The translations under genes and the position numbers were made by a program. Below are positions 41,360 to 55,833 of a stretch of DNA of 64,000 bases, in pieces. Below the pieces are notes generated by a model. That model was given only the letters and a program-made list of their open reading frames with translations, was not told where the DNA came from and did not search any database. This DNA comes from Aquabacter sp965279295 (GTDB lineage: Bacteria > Pseudomonadota > Alphaproteobacteria > Rhizobiales > Xanthobacteraceae), in NCBI GenBank assembly GCA_965279295.1, contig CBDIHQ010000012.1; one strand, written 5' to 3'. Position 1 is the first letter of the stretch; each line of letters begins with the position of its first letter.

Positions 41360-42401
41360 GTCCTTAGATCGCCACCAAGCACAAGCTTGGCCGCTACCTT
41401 ATGCCGCGCTGCTGGATGGCCTGAAAGCCGCCGGGGAAGACACGCGCCTGCGGCTCCTGGCGATCCTGCATCAGGCCGAACTCACGGTCTCTGAACTCAC
41501 CGACATTCTCGGCCAATCCCAACCGCGCATTTCCCGACATCTCAAGCTTTTGGCCGAGGCCGGGCTGGTGGAGCGCCACCGGGAAGCAAGCTGGGTGTTC
41601 TATCGTTGTGCCGGCGAGGGCGCAGGCGGCGCGGTGGTTGCCGCGCTGCTTGGTCTCCTGGACGGGGGCGACCCTCTGGTGCGCCGCGACCGTGAGCGGC
41701 TCGGCGAGGTGCGCGCCGCACGGGAAACCCAGGCCCAGGCCTATTTTGCCAGCCACGCCGCGCGCTGGGATGCGATCCGCAGCCTGCATGTGCCCGAGGC
41801 GCTGGTGGAGCAGCAGGTGCGTGAGGTTCTCGGGCCGGCCCCCATCGATTCGTTCCTGGATCTCGGCACCGGCACCGGCCGCATGCTGGAGGTGTTCTCG
41901 CCCCAGTTCACGCGTGGCGTCGGTGTCGATCTGTCGCCGGACATGCTGGGCATCGCCCGGGTCAATCTGGAGCGGGCGGGGGTGCGCAATTGCATCGTGC
42001 GCCACGGCGATATCTATAATCTGGCGATGGCGCGGGACAGTTTCGACGTCATCGTCGTGCATCAGGTGCTGCACTTCCTTGACGATGGCGCCCGCGCCGT
42101 GCGCGAGGCGGCCCGGCTGTTGCGGCCCGGAGGCCGCCTGCTGGTGATCGACTTTGCCCCGCACGATCTGGAATTCCTGCGCGAGGCCCATGCCCACCGC
42201 CGGCTCGGCTTCTCCGAGGACACCGTGGCGGGCTGGCTGGTGCAGGCGGGTCTCGAACCCCAGATGCACCGCGCTTTGACCCATGAGGCGGAAGCTGAGG
42301 GCACCCTCACCGTCTCCATCTGGCTGGCGCGCGACCCGCGTGTCGTCCTCTCCGAGGCCGGCAGCATCCAAAAGAGCAACACCGACAGGGAGGTCGCGTA
42401 A
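41358..42401 (+). CDS. sahR: ArsR-family regulator fused to a SAM methyltransferase domain (SahR type)
   Basis: This is a repressor that senses S-adenosylhomocysteine and controls methionine-cycle genes. The 347-aa protein has an ArsR winged helix at about residues 16-85 (TVSELTDILGQSQPRISRHLKLLAEAGLV in part). A class I methyltransferase fold follows, with motif I FLDLGTGTGRMLEVF at 167-181, probably used as the SAH sensor. ATG 41358 lies inside a 16-bp palindrome and has no ribosome binding site; a TTG at 41322 with GAGGGG 5 nt upstream is a serious alternative. It overlaps metF (TAATG). Confidence 0.88.
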   Translation: MSLDRHQAQAWPLPYAALLDGLKAAGEDTRLRLLAILHQAELTVSELTDILGQSQPRISRHLKLLAEAGLVERHREASWVFYRCAGEGAGGAVVAALLGLLDGGDPLVRRDRERLGEVRAARETQAQAYFASHAARWDAIRSLHVPEALVEQQVREVLGPAPIDSFLDLGTGTGRMLEVFSPQFTRGVGVDLSPDMLGIARVNLERAGVRNCIVRHGDIYNLAMARDSFDVIVVHQVLHFLDDGARAVREAARLLRPGGRLLVIDFAPHDLEFLREAHAHRRLGFSEDTVAGWLVQAGLEPQMHRALTHEAEAEGTLTVSIWLARDPRVVLSEAGSIQKSNTDREVA

Positions 42402-43330
42402 TGACCGCGCCGATCCGGGCGAGCCGGGAACTGGGACGTGCGCCTGTGCGCGTTTCGTTTGAATTCTTTCCGCCCAAGACCGAGGAGATGGAGCGCAATC
42501 TCTGGTCCTCCATCGACCGTCTCGCGCCGCTCGGGCCCAGCTTCGTTTCCGTTACCTATGGCGCGGGCGGCTCAACCCGCGAGCGCACCCACGCGACAGT
42601 TTCCCGGCTGGTGCGCGAGACCGCGCTTGCCCCCGCCGCTCACCTCACCTGCGTCGCCGCGAGCCGCGCGGAGATCGACGATGTGGTGCGCGGCTATGCG
42701 CAGGCCGGCGTGAAGCACATTGTGGCACTGCGCGGCGATCCCACCACCGGGGTCGGCACCCGCTATGAGCCGCATCCGGATGGCTATGCCCATGCTTGCG
42801 ACCTGGTGGAGGGCATTCGCCGGATCGGCGATTTCGAGGTGTCGGTCTCGGCCTATCCCGAGAAGCACCCGGAGAGCGCGAGCCTCGACGCGGACATCGA
42901 TTATCTCAAGCGTAAGGTGGACGCGGGGGCGACCCGCGCGATCACCCAGTTCTTCTTCGAGAACGATGTCTATTTCCGCTATCTCGACAAGGTGCGCGCC
43001 GCCGGCATCGATATTCCGATCCTGCCGGGCATCCTGCCCGTGACCAATTTCAAGCAGGCCTCTCGCTTTGCCGCGCAGACCGGGGCCGGCGTGCCGGACT
43101 GGCTGCTGAAGCGGTTCGAGGGGCTGGACGACGACCCAGAGACCCGCAAGCTGATCTCCGCAGCGGTCGCCGCCGAGCAGGTGACGGACCTGGTTGATCA
43201 GGGCGTCGGCGATATCCACTTCTACACGTTGAACCGCGCCGATCTGGTCTACGCCATCTGTCACCTTCTGGGCCTGCGGGCCCAGGCGGCAGAGGCGCCA
43301 GCATCGACGCAGCATGCCGTTGCGGTGTAA
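42401..43330 (+). CDS. metF: Methylenetetrahydrofolate reductase
   Basis: This FAD enzyme reduces 5,10-methylene-THF to 5-methyl-THF, the methyl donor for MetH. The 309-aa TIM-barrel protein shows VSFEFFPPKTEEME with the catalytic Glu, VSVTYGAGGSTRERT, HLTCVAASR, IVALRGDPT, VSAYPEKHPES and ITQFFFENDVYFRYLDKV. Its ATG overlaps the sahR stop, so translation is coupled and repression by SahR would act on both. Confidence 0.96.
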   Translation: MTAPIRASRELGRAPVRVSFEFFPPKTEEMERNLWSSIDRLAPLGPSFVSVTYGAGGSTRERTHATVSRLVRETALAPAAHLTCVAASRAEIDDVVRGYAQAGVKHIVALRGDPTTGVGTRYEPHPDGYAHACDLVEGIRRIGDFEVSVSAYPEKHPESASLDADIDYLKRKVDAGATRAITQFFFENDVYFRYLDKVRAAGIDIPILPGILPVTNFKQASRFAAQTGAGVPDWLLKRFEGLDDDPETRKLISAAVAAEQVTDLVDQGVGDIHFYTLNRADLVYAICHLLGLRAQAAEAPASTQHAVAV

Positions 43331-43340
43331 GGAAGAGAGC

Positions 43341-43598
43341 ATGGCGCGCGAACCCGACAATATGGTCCTGACGCTGCTGCGAGAATTGCGCAGCCATATC
43401 GACACGCGCTTCGGGAAGCTCGAAAACGAGGTCGGTGGCCTCAAGGACGAAGTCGTCGAGAATTCGCGGCGGATTGAGAGTCTCCGTCAGGCCATGATCG
43501 GTGAATCCGTGCTCGGTCGCTACACCGTGGCCGAAGTGGAGGACCGCCTCGATAAGATCGAGCGTCGGTTGGCCGACCTCGAAAAGAAGCGCCAATAG
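43341..43598 (+). CDS. Small coiled-coil protein between metF and metH
   Basis: I do not recognise this family. The 85-aa product is almost wholly predicted coiled coil (LLRELRSHIDTRFGKLENEVGGLKDEVVENSRRIESL, and EVEDRLDKIERRLADLEKKRQ with heptad leucines). It lacks a signal peptide. ATG 43341 has AAGGAAGAG upstream and lies 10 bp after metF, so it belongs to the methionine operon. It could mediate oligomerisation or a protein contact; nothing more can be said. Confidence 0.75.
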   Translation: MAREPDNMVLTLLRELRSHIDTRFGKLENEVGGLKDEVVENSRRIESLRQAMIGESVLGRYTVAEVEDRLDKIERRLADLEKKRQ

Positions 43599-43659
43599 CG
43601 CCTCGCGACCCATCATCGTTTGTTTGCAGCACGCCTCCCCAGGCAGGCAAGAGACCATC

Positions 43660-47391
<3,732 letters not shown>

Positions 47392-47424
47392 CCCCCCCTT
47401 TTTTCCCTCACACGAGGAGGCGTC

Positions 47425-48675
47425 ATGTCCGCGCCCATCACGGCGTTCAGCAGGGCGCTTTTCGCAGCCTGCATTCTCACCGCCTCCCTCGGGTGCGCCT
47501 CGGCGCAGGTGGGGCAGGGGCCTGAGGGGGACGCCTTCTACACCCCGCCGTCCCCGCTTGCCCCGGCCGCCCATGGCGCGGTGATCTGGACGCGCCCGCT
47601 CACCGGGCCGCCGGCCCTGGCGAGCGCCGCGCGCAACGTCCTTGTGCTTTACCATTCCAGGGATCTCGCGGATGCCGACGTTGCGGTCTCCGGCACCATC
47701 TCCATCCCGCCCGGCCAACCGCCGGCGGGGGGATGGCCCATCATCACCTGGACCCACGGCACCACCGGCATGGTCGCGGCCTGCGCGCCCTCGCGCGACA
47801 CGCCCGATAGCCCGGAGCACGGCTTCCTGGCGCAGAAGCAGGCGCTGCTGGATGGTTATGTGAAGCAGGGCTACGCGGTGGTCGCCACCGACTACCAGGG
47901 GCTCGGCGGGCCGGGTCTCCACCCCTTCCTGCAAGGTGTCATCGAGGGCCGCGGCGCGCTCGACATCATCCGTGCCGCACGCGAGATCGAGCCGTCGCTT
48001 AGTGCGCGCTATGCCGTGCTGGGCCATTCCCAGGGCGGGCAGGCGGACCTCTTCACCGCCGCCATCGGGCCGACCTACGCGCCGGAACTGACACTGGTGG
48101 GCAATGCGGCGTTCGCGCCGGCCTCCCATATCGCCGCTACCGTCAAAAATATGCGCACAGCGACCGCGCCGATGCTCCAGCTCGGCTATGCCATGTATGT
48201 GCTGGAATCCTTCGCCTCGAACCATCCCGAGGTCGACCTCGCGAAAATCCTCACGCCCCAGGCGATTGCGAACCTGCCCGTGACCCGCCAACTCTGCATC
48301 ACCGAAACCGTGACCAAGAGCTATTGGGCGGCCGCCATCCCCAAGGACCAGTTCCTGCCGAACGCGGATCTCGCTTCGGTCGAGAAGATCGCCGCCCAAA
48401 ACGATCCGGCGAACCTGCGCATTTCCGTGCCGACCTTCATCGCCCAGGGCACCGACGACGACACGGTTCTGCCCTGGTGGACCGATGAGACGGTGCGCGC
48501 CCTCTGCGCCAACGGCGTCGCCGTCACCTACAAGGTGTTTCCCGGCAAGACCCACGAGAGCGTCCTCGACGCCGGCGCCGCCTACGCGCACGCCTTTATC
48601 GCCGCCCGCTTCAAGGGTGAGCCTGCTCCCGGCAATTGCAGTGCGTTACCGCGGGCGGGCGAGCGGGCGCGGTAA
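47425..48675 (+). CDS. Secreted lipase-like alpha/beta hydrolase
   Basis: The 416-aa protein has a signal peptide (about residues 1-27, ASAQ) with a Cys in SLGCASA that is not a good lipobox. It has an alpha/beta hydrolase core of the secretory-lipase type: WPIITWTHGTTG, YAVVATDYQGLGG, nucleophile elbow LGHSQGGQAD, and a C-terminal FIAQGTDDDTVLP acid region followed by PGKTHESV with the likely His. It would act on esters outside the cytoplasm. It stands 33 bp after metH but its function is unrelated and its own ribosome binding site (gaggag) is good. Confidence 0.82.
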   Translation: MSAPITAFSRALFAACILTASLGCASAQVGQGPEGDAFYTPPSPLAPAAHGAVIWTRPLTGPPALASAARNVLVLYHSRDLADADVAVSGTISIPPGQPPAGGWPIITWTHGTTGMVAACAPSRDTPDSPEHGFLAQKQALLDGYVKQGYAVVATDYQGLGGPGLHPFLQGVIEGRGALDIIRAAREIEPSLSARYAVLGHSQGGQADLFTAAIGPTYAPELTLVGNAAFAPASHIAATVKNMRTATAPMLQLGYAMYVLESFASNHPEVDLAKILTPQAIANLPVTRQLCITETVTKSYWAAAIPKDQFLPNADLASVEKIAAQNDPANLRISVPTFIAQGTDDDTVLPWWTDETVRALCANGVAVTYKVFPGKTHESVLDAGAAYAHAFIAARFKGEPAPGNCSALPRAGERAR

Positions 48676-48692
48676 TAGGGAAAGCAACCTTT

Positions 48693-48916
48693 CCCCGGAC
48701 AAGCGACAGCGAAGCTGGAGCGCAGATCCGGGGGCCAGCGCACGATTTCGGCGAAGCCGACACTCAGCGACAAGCGTGCCTAGACAGTCGTACTGGCCGC
48801 TACCAGAGCGTTTGCGCCATCGCCGCGTGGCGTCGATGGCGGGTTGAAGCGCCTTCGGCGGTCTTTTGCGCTGGACCCCGGATCTGCGTTCATGCTTCGC
48901 TTTCGCTTGTCCGGGG
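48693..48916. repeat. Inverted repeat with 49-bp imperfect arms
   Basis: The left arm (48693-48741, beginning ccccggacaagcg) and right arm (48868-48916, ending cgcttgtccgggg) are imperfect inverted copies around a 126-bp centre. The centre has no gene. It lies between the convergent hydrolase and tctA genes, and looks like a non-autonomous element or an extended REP-type unit. Confidence 0.75.
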
Positions 48917-48941
48917 CAAGCGTAATCCCTCTGCGCTCCCC

Positions 48942-50441
<1,500 letters not shown>

Positions 50442-50450
50442 GGCGGCGCC

Positions 50451-50918
50451 TCAGATGAGGGATTCGAGCGGTCCCATGGGCAGGGACAGGGTGAGAAGTT
50501 TGGCGAACAGCAGGTAGGTGATGATCCCGACCGCCAGCCCGATGGCGAAATCCACCACGAAGGCCCGCCGCCCGAATGCGGCGGCGGTGGCGGTGAACAG
50601 AACAGCGGTGGCGAGGATGTATCCGCCGCCGAAGGACAGGATCGCCATCAGCGCCAGCATGCCGCCGACGATCAGCACCAGAGGGCGCCAGTCGTCTTTC
50701 CCGCGCGGCGGCAAGGCACCGCGCAGGGCCTGGAGGAAATTGGCCACCGCCAGAATGGCGAGGCCGATCGCCACCACCTTGGGCGCGGCGTCCGGCCCGA
50801 CGCCATAGACTGTGCGCTTGGCAAGGCCGGTCATGTCCCACCAGATGATGCCGGCCAGCGCCAGCAGCCCCAGGGCGATCAGCATGCCGGCAAGGTCCGG
50901 CCTCGACTTGGTCTGCAC
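50451..50918 (-). CDS. tctB: Tripartite tricarboxylate transporter small membrane subunit TctB
   Basis: The 155-aa protein has four hydrophobic helices and typical TctB features: an N-terminal helix followed by YGVGPDAAPKVVAIGLAILA, and a C-terminal GLAVGIITYLLFAKLLTLSLPMG, the usual TctB ending. It lies between tctC and tctA in the same orientation. Confidence 0.9.
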   Translation of the reverse strand: MQTKSRPDLAGMLIALGLLALAGIIWWDMTGLAKRTVYGVGPDAAPKVVAIGLAILAVANFLQALRGALPPRGKDDWRPLVLIVGGMLALMAILSFGGGYILATAVLFTATAAAFGRRAFVVDFAIGLAVGIITYLLFAKLLTLSLPMGPLESLI

Positions 50919-50970
50919 GGCATGCCCCCCAAGAGCGGATGGTTTAGCGAGCGTATGGTTTGGCGGGTGG

Positions 50971-51960
50971 TTACTTGACGAGGCCGACCGACTTGAGGAT
51001 TTCGGTGGTGCGGGTGTTCTCGTCCTTCAGGAAGGTCGCGAAGGCGTCGCCGGTGAGATAGGCGTCGTCCCAGCCCTTCTGCTTCAGGATTTCGGCCCAG
51101 GCCGGGGACTTGGCCATTTTCTCGACAATCGCCGAAAGGGTCTTCACCTGCTCCGGCGTCAGGCCGGGAGGAGCCATGATGGCGCGCCAGTTGGTGAGCG
51201 CCACGTCGATGCCAGATTCCCTAAGGGTCGGCACGTCGAGGCCGGGCACGCGCTCGGGACCGGTCACGGCGAGCAGGCGCAGCTTGCCGGCCTTCACCTG
51301 GCTTTCCAGTTCGCCCAGCCCAGACATTTCCGCCGTGACTTTGCCGCCGAGCACCGCCGCGAGTGCCTCGCCGCCGCCGGAGAACGGAATATAGTTGAGT
51401 TTGGTGGGGTCGGCGCCGGCCTTCTGGGTGAACAGGGCGGCGGCGATATGGTCCGGCCCACCGGCCGAACCGCCGGCCCAGGTCACTCGGGCCGGGTCTT
51501 TTTTCACCAGTTCCGCCAGATCCTTCACCGTCTTCAGCGGCGAGTTGGCCGGCACGGCGATGGCGTCCGGCTCCTGGGTCAAGCGCGCGATCGGCGTCAC
51601 CTTGTCGATGGTGACGGGGGCGTTGTTGGTGAGGATGGCGCCGACCATCACATAGCCGCTCGCCATGAGCTGGTTGGGGTCGCCCTTTGCGGAATTGACG
51701 AACTGGGCGATGCCGATGGTGCCGCCGGCGCCAGGAACGTTGAACACCTGCACGCTGTGGGCCGCGCCGGATTGCACCAGGGCCTGCTGCATCGCGCGGG
51801 CGGTCTGGTCCCAGCCACCGCCGGGCGCTGCCGGGGCCATGATCTTGAGGTCCTGCGCCTGAGCGGCGGCGGTGAGGGCGATCCCGGTTCCGGCAATCGC
51901 GCATCCGGCGATCGCGGACAGGAGAAGCGGACGGACGCGTGCCCGCATTTGCGTCAACAT
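50971..51960 (-). CDS. tctC: Tripartite tricarboxylate transporter substrate-binding protein TctC (Bug family)
   Basis: This periplasmic receptor delivers substrate to TctAB. The 329-aa protein has a signal peptide ending near residue 35 (AAAQAQ) and Bug-family motifs: LKIMAPAAPGGGWDQTARAM, VFNVPGAGGTIGIAQFV and VTWAGGSAGGPDHIAAALF. ATG 51960 has AAGGA upstream. The substrate is not certain. The tcuAB genes near 4 kb lack an adjacent transporter, and TTT systems can carry such acids, but this link is inference. Confidence 0.92.
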   Translation of the reverse strand: MLTQMRARVRPLLLSAIAGCAIAGTGIALTAAAQAQDLKIMAPAAPGGGWDQTARAMQQALVQSGAAHSVQVFNVPGAGGTIGIAQFVNSAKGDPNQLMASGYVMVGAILTNNAPVTIDKVTPIARLTQEPDAIAVPANSPLKTVKDLAELVKKDPARVTWAGGSAGGPDHIAAALFTQKAGADPTKLNYIPFSGGGEALAAVLGGKVTAEMSGLGELESQVKAGKLRLLAVTGPERVPGLDVPTLRESGIDVALTNWRAIMAPPGLTPEQVKTLSAIVEKMAKSPAWAEILKQKGWDDAYLTGDAFATFLKDENTRTTEILKSVGLVK

Positions 51961-52111
51961 GGACAATCCTTCCCTATCGTGCCGGCGATTCAGCCGTCTT
52001 TTTATCAGCCCCATAAGACGCCGGTTTCATCCGAGGCGTAAGGGCAGGTTCGATCCTAATCCATGATTGGGAAGAATAAATAGGCCGAAAGATATGACGT
52101 AACGGAATGCA

Positions 52112-53851
52112 TCAAATTGGCATCAGCCTACGGATCTTTTGTCCCAGCGCATTCACGGAGAACGGTTTCAGCATCATCTCCATGCCTGGTCCGAGAAATC
52201 CCTGGCGCGCCGCCTCGGCGGCGTAGCCGGTGATGAACAGGACCGGCAATTGCGGCCGCAGCTTGCGGGCGGAATCGGCAAGCTCGCGGCCGTCCATCCC
52301 ATTGGGCAGGCCGATGTCGCTGACCAGCAGGTCGATGCGCGCCTCGCTCTTGAGCAGCGGGAGGGCCGAAATGGCATCCTCCGCATCGATCACCTGGTAG
52401 CCCAGCTCGCGTACGACATCGACCACGAGCATTCGGATGTTGTCGTCGTCCTCGACCACCAGAACCGTTTCCCCCTCGCTCCCCAGCATCTGACCCTTCG
52501 CCTCAGGTTTGGACGTCTGGCGCGCCGGTGAGCCCTGCGACGGGGGCAGGTGCATGGAGACCCGGGTTCCCTGGCCTACCTCCGACGTGATCAGCAGATG
52601 GCCACGGGTCTGTTTGACGAAGCCGTAGATCATGGAGAGGCCGAGTCCGGTCCCCTGTCCCAGCGGCTTGGTGGTGAAGAACGGGTCGAAGGCCTTGGTG
52701 AGAATTTCCGGCGTCATCCCGTGTCCGGTGTCGCGCACCTCCAGGGTCACGAACGGCCCGTTCGCCGCGCCGGTCCAGGCACCTGGCACCTTCTCCGTCA
52801 TGCGGGTGGCAAGGGTGAGAGTGCCCCCCTCCGCCATCGCGTCACGCGCGTTGATTCCGAGGTTGAGAATAGCGTTCTCTAATTGGTGTGTGTCGGTATC
52901 GACGAACGGGAGATCTGCCTGGAGGTCGAGTGCGATGTCGACACGTTCCCCCATGGTGCGCTCCAGCAGATCCTGCATCGAGAGCACGACCGCATTGAGG
53001 TCCACCGGCTTCAGATCCAGCGGTTGTCGCCGCCCAAAAGCAAGCAGGCGCGCGGTCAGCGCGGCCGCCCGTTCGGAGGAGGCGATGGCGGTGTCGATAT
53101 AACGGTTCACATCCTCGAAACGGCCCGCCTTGACGCGGTTGCGCAAGAGGTCGAGGGATCCGATGATGCCCGCCAGCATGTTATTGAAATCATGCGCAAT
53201 TCCGGCAGTGAGCTGGCCCACCGCCTCCATTTTCTGCGCCTGAAACAGGGCTTCGCGGGTCTCCTGCAGCTCGATCTGTGACCGCCGCCGCTCAGTGATG
53301 TCCCGCGTCACCTTGGCATAGCCGGCGAGTTCGCCGTCGTCGTCATAGACTGCATCAAGAACGATGGAGGCCCAGAACCGCTCGCCATCCTTGCGCAGCC
53401 GCCAGCCCTCCGTCTCATACTTCCCTTCGCGGGCAGCCCTCGCCAGCGCCAGCGCCGGCTCGCCTGCCTCAACATCCTCCGGCGTATAGAACCGGGCGTA
53501 GGGCGACCCGATGATTTCCTCGGCGCTGTAACCCTTTATGCGCTCCGCACCGGGGTTCCAGGTGGACACGCATCCGTCCTTGTCCAGCATGAAGATGGCG
53601 TAGTCGGTGACGCCCTGGATCAGCATGCGCAAAAGCTGGGCGCTCTCCCGGCCCGCAGCTTCCGCCCTGTTTCGTCCATCGGTCTCCGCCAGAAGGCGGA
53701 CGTTGGCGCCTTCGAGGTCGCGCTCGCTCTGAAGCGCCCGTGCCTCAGCGTTTGTCAGATCGCGGCTGCCTTCGCTCAACGGCTCTTGCAGGGCGGTGTT
53801 AGCGGCCCGAAGATATGTCTCTTGAGGAACGTTCTCGCCCTTGCCCGCCAC
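52112..53851 (-). CDS. Hybrid PAS sensor histidine kinase with receiver domain
   Basis: This is a cytoplasmic sensor kinase with no transmembrane segment. The 579-aa protein has, in order, an N-terminal helical region and a PAS/PAC domain (about 75-190; GVTDYAIFMLDKDG, AGYAKVTRDITER). A HisKA domain with phosphoacceptor His220 (AGIAHDFNNMLAG) and a HATPase domain follow (NLGINARDAM, DTGHGM, GTGLGLSM). A receiver ends the protein, with EDDD and Asp512 (VSDIGLP). The architecture resembles LOV/PAS hybrid kinases, but the NCRFLQ flavin motif of LOV domains is absent. The signal is unknown; a response-regulator gene is not adjacent. Confidence 0.9.
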   Translation of the reverse strand: MAGKGENVPQETYLRAANTALQEPLSEGSRDLTNAEARALQSERDLEGANVRLLAETDGRNRAEAAGRESAQLLRMLIQGVTDYAIFMLDKDGCVSTWNPGAERIKGYSAEEIIGSPYARFYTPEDVEAGEPALALARAAREGKYETEGWRLRKDGERFWASIVLDAVYDDDGELAGYAKVTRDITERRRSQIELQETREALFQAQKMEAVGQLTAGIAHDFNNMLAGIIGSLDLLRNRVKAGRFEDVNRYIDTAIASSERAAALTARLLAFGRRQPLDLKPVDLNAVVLSMQDLLERTMGERVDIALDLQADLPFVDTDTHQLENAILNLGINARDAMAEGGTLTLATRMTEKVPGAWTGAANGPFVTLEVRDTGHGMTPEILTKAFDPFFTTKPLGQGTGLGLSMIYGFVKQTRGHLLITSEVGQGTRVSMHLPPSQGSPARQTSKPEAKGQMLGSEGETVLVVEDDDNIRMLVVDVVRELGYQVIDAEDAISALPLLKSEARIDLLVSDIGLPNGMDGRELADSARKLRPQLPVLFITGYAAEAARQGFLGPGMEMMLKPFSVNALGQKIRRLMPI

Positions 53852-53912
53852 AGACTGCCCCTCGCGCCCGCTGACCCAAACCTGACCTAGAGCTTGGGCA
53901 ATACGCAGAACG

Positions 53913-53929
53913 CGGGCTCACCGAGCCCG
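53913..53929 (-). terminator. Small hairpin between guaB and the sensor kinase gene
   Basis: CGGGCTC and GAGCCCG form a 7-bp stem around a 3-nt loop about 40 bp after the guaB stop. No T-tract follows, so its role in termination is uncertain. Confidence 0.35.
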
Positions 53930-53968
53930 GTTCCGCAGGGAGCAGAATTTACCCGCTTTGACGCGACG

Positions 53969-55489
53969 TCAAACGCTGGTCGGGTAGTTCGGGCTTTCGC
54001 GGGTGATGGTCACGTCATGGACATGGCTTTCCCGAAGGCCGGCCGAGGAGATCCGCACGAAGCGCGCCCGCTCACGGAATTCCGTGAGATCCTTTCCGCC
54101 GACATAGCCCATGGCGGCGCGCAGTCCGCCGGCCAGCTGGTGCAGCACCGCCGAGACCGGGCCCTTGTAGGCGACCTGCCCCTCGATGCCTTCCGGCACC
54201 AACTTCAGGGTATCGCGCACCTCGGCCTGGAAGTAGCGATCCGCAGAGCCGCGCGCCATGGCGCCGACCGAGCCCATTCCGCGATAGGCCTTGTAGGACC
54301 GGCCCTGGTAGAGGAATACCTCGCCGGGGCTCTCGTCCGTGCCGGCCAGCAGCGAGCCGATCATGGCGCAGGAGGCCCCGGCCGCCAGCGCCTTGGCGAG
54401 GTCGCCGGAGAATTTGATGCCGCCGTCGGCGATGATCGGGGTGTTGGTGGCCTGCGCCGCCTCCACCGCGTCCATGACGGCGGTGAGCTGAGGCACGCCG
54501 ACGCCGGCCACGATGCGGGTGGTGCAGATGGACCCGGGGCCGATGCCGACCTTGATGGCGTCCGCCCCGGCATCGATCAGCGCCTTGGCGCCATCGCCGG
54601 TGGCGATGTTTCCGGCCAGAATCTGGGTCTTGTTGGACATGCGCTTGATGCGCTCCACCTGATCCAGAACCTTACGGGAATGGCCGTGGGCGGTGTCCAC
54701 CACCACCAGGTCGACACCGGCGTCGATCAAGCGCTCGGTGCGCTCGAAGCCGTCCTCGCCGACCGTGGTTGCGGCGGCGACGCGCAGCCGTCCCTGCTCG
54801 TCCTTGGCGGCGTCGGGATGGGTAACGGCCTTTTCCATATCCTTCACGGTGATGAGGCCGACGCAGCGATAGTTCTCGTCCACCACCAGCAGCTTCTCGA
54901 TGCGGTGATGATGGAGCAGGCGCTTGGCCTCGTCTTGCTGGACGTTCTCGTTCACGGTGATGAGCCGCTCTTTGGTCATTAGCTCGCGTACCGGGGTCGA
55001 GGGCTCGGTCGCGAAGCGCACGTCGCGGTTGGTGAGAATTCCCACCAGCTTGCCGCCGCGCCCATTGCCGCCGCGCTCGACCACCGGAATACCGGAGATG
55101 CCGTATCGCTTCATCAGCGCCAGCGCGTCAGCCAAAGTCTCGTCGGGATAGATGGTGACGGGGTTCACCACCATGCCGGATTCGAACTTCTTTACCTGCC
55201 GGACATTCTCAGCCTGCGCCTCGGGCGTGAGGTTGCGGTGAATGACGCCGATGCCGCCGGCCTGTGCCATGGCAATGGCGAGCCGTGCTTCTGTCACCGT
55301 GTCCATGGCGGCCGAGAGGATCGGCAGGTTGAGCGTGATGGTGTTGGTCAGACGGGTCACGAGGCTAACGCCACCCGGCATGACTTCCGATGGGCCCGGC
55401 AGAAGCAGCACGTCATCGAAGGTCAGCGCTTCCCGGAACGGGGAGCCGGAAATGGGATGGATCGACCCGGAGACGTTGTGGATGGGCAT
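53969..55489 (-). CDS. guaB: Inosine-5'-monophosphate dehydrogenase
   Basis: GuaB catalyses IMP to XMP, the committed step of GMP synthesis. The 506-aa protein has the TIM barrel split by two CBS domains (about residues 105-225). It carries DDVLLLPGPSEV at the N-terminus, GNIATGDGAKALIDAGAD, the active-site loop GPGSICTT with catalytic Cys322, and the flap YRGMGSVGAM. ATG 55489 has GAGGAG 6 nt upstream. Confidence 0.96.
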   Translation of the reverse strand: MPIHNVSGSIHPISGSPFREALTFDDVLLLPGPSEVMPGGVSLVTRLTNTITLNLPILSAAMDTVTEARLAIAMAQAGGIGVIHRNLTPEAQAENVRQVKKFESGMVVNPVTIYPDETLADALALMKRYGISGIPVVERGGNGRGGKLVGILTNRDVRFATEPSTPVRELMTKERLITVNENVQQDEAKRLLHHHRIEKLLVVDENYRCVGLITVKDMEKAVTHPDAAKDEQGRLRVAAATTVGEDGFERTERLIDAGVDLVVVDTAHGHSRKVLDQVERIKRMSNKTQILAGNIATGDGAKALIDAGADAIKVGIGPGSICTTRIVAGVGVPQLTAVMDAVEAAQATNTPIIADGGIKFSGDLAKALAAGASCAMIGSLLAGTDESPGEVFLYQGRSYKAYRGMGSVGAMARGSADRYFQAEVRDTLKLVPEGIEGQVAYKGPVSAVLHQLAGGLRAAMGYVGGKDLTEFRERARFVRISSAGLRESHVHDVTITRESPNYPTSV

Positions 55490-55833
55490 CGCCAACTCCT
55501 CGCCGCGGTCCGGGAGCATCCCCGCCGTCGGCCCTGTCGAATCCGCAAGGGCGCCTGTCGCCGCACGCGTTTCGAGTTGGCGGTGGCGCATACCATGGGC
55601 AGACGACGATTAGAAGACCTCACGACGCTTTCCGCCATGCGCCGGGCGCAGAGGCTCGATGCGTCAAGCGGCCAGCGTGCGGATATTCTCCAGCTATTTG
55701 AAATAATGATAATAATATCAATGTCTTATATCTAATGCTCTGCGGCAGAAGCTTATCGACTTTTGCTGGACATGCTCTAAAGTCCCGCCGCCGCCGCAAG
55801 CGGTGCCGCAGAATGGAAGAGGCAGGACGAATC
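55490..55833. other. Divergent intergenic region with AT-rich tract
   Basis: This 344-bp space separates guaB from nnrU. The half next to guaB is GC-rich. A marked AT-rich tract at about 55697-55738 (tttgaaataatgataataa and on) lies in the middle and probably holds promoters, but I could not define well-spaced hexamers. Confidence 0.4.

Noticed and set aside
52112..53851. LOV photoreceptor kinase
   Set aside because: The PAS domain lacks the NCRFLQ flavin-binding cysteine motif, so a generic PAS sensor is the supported call.
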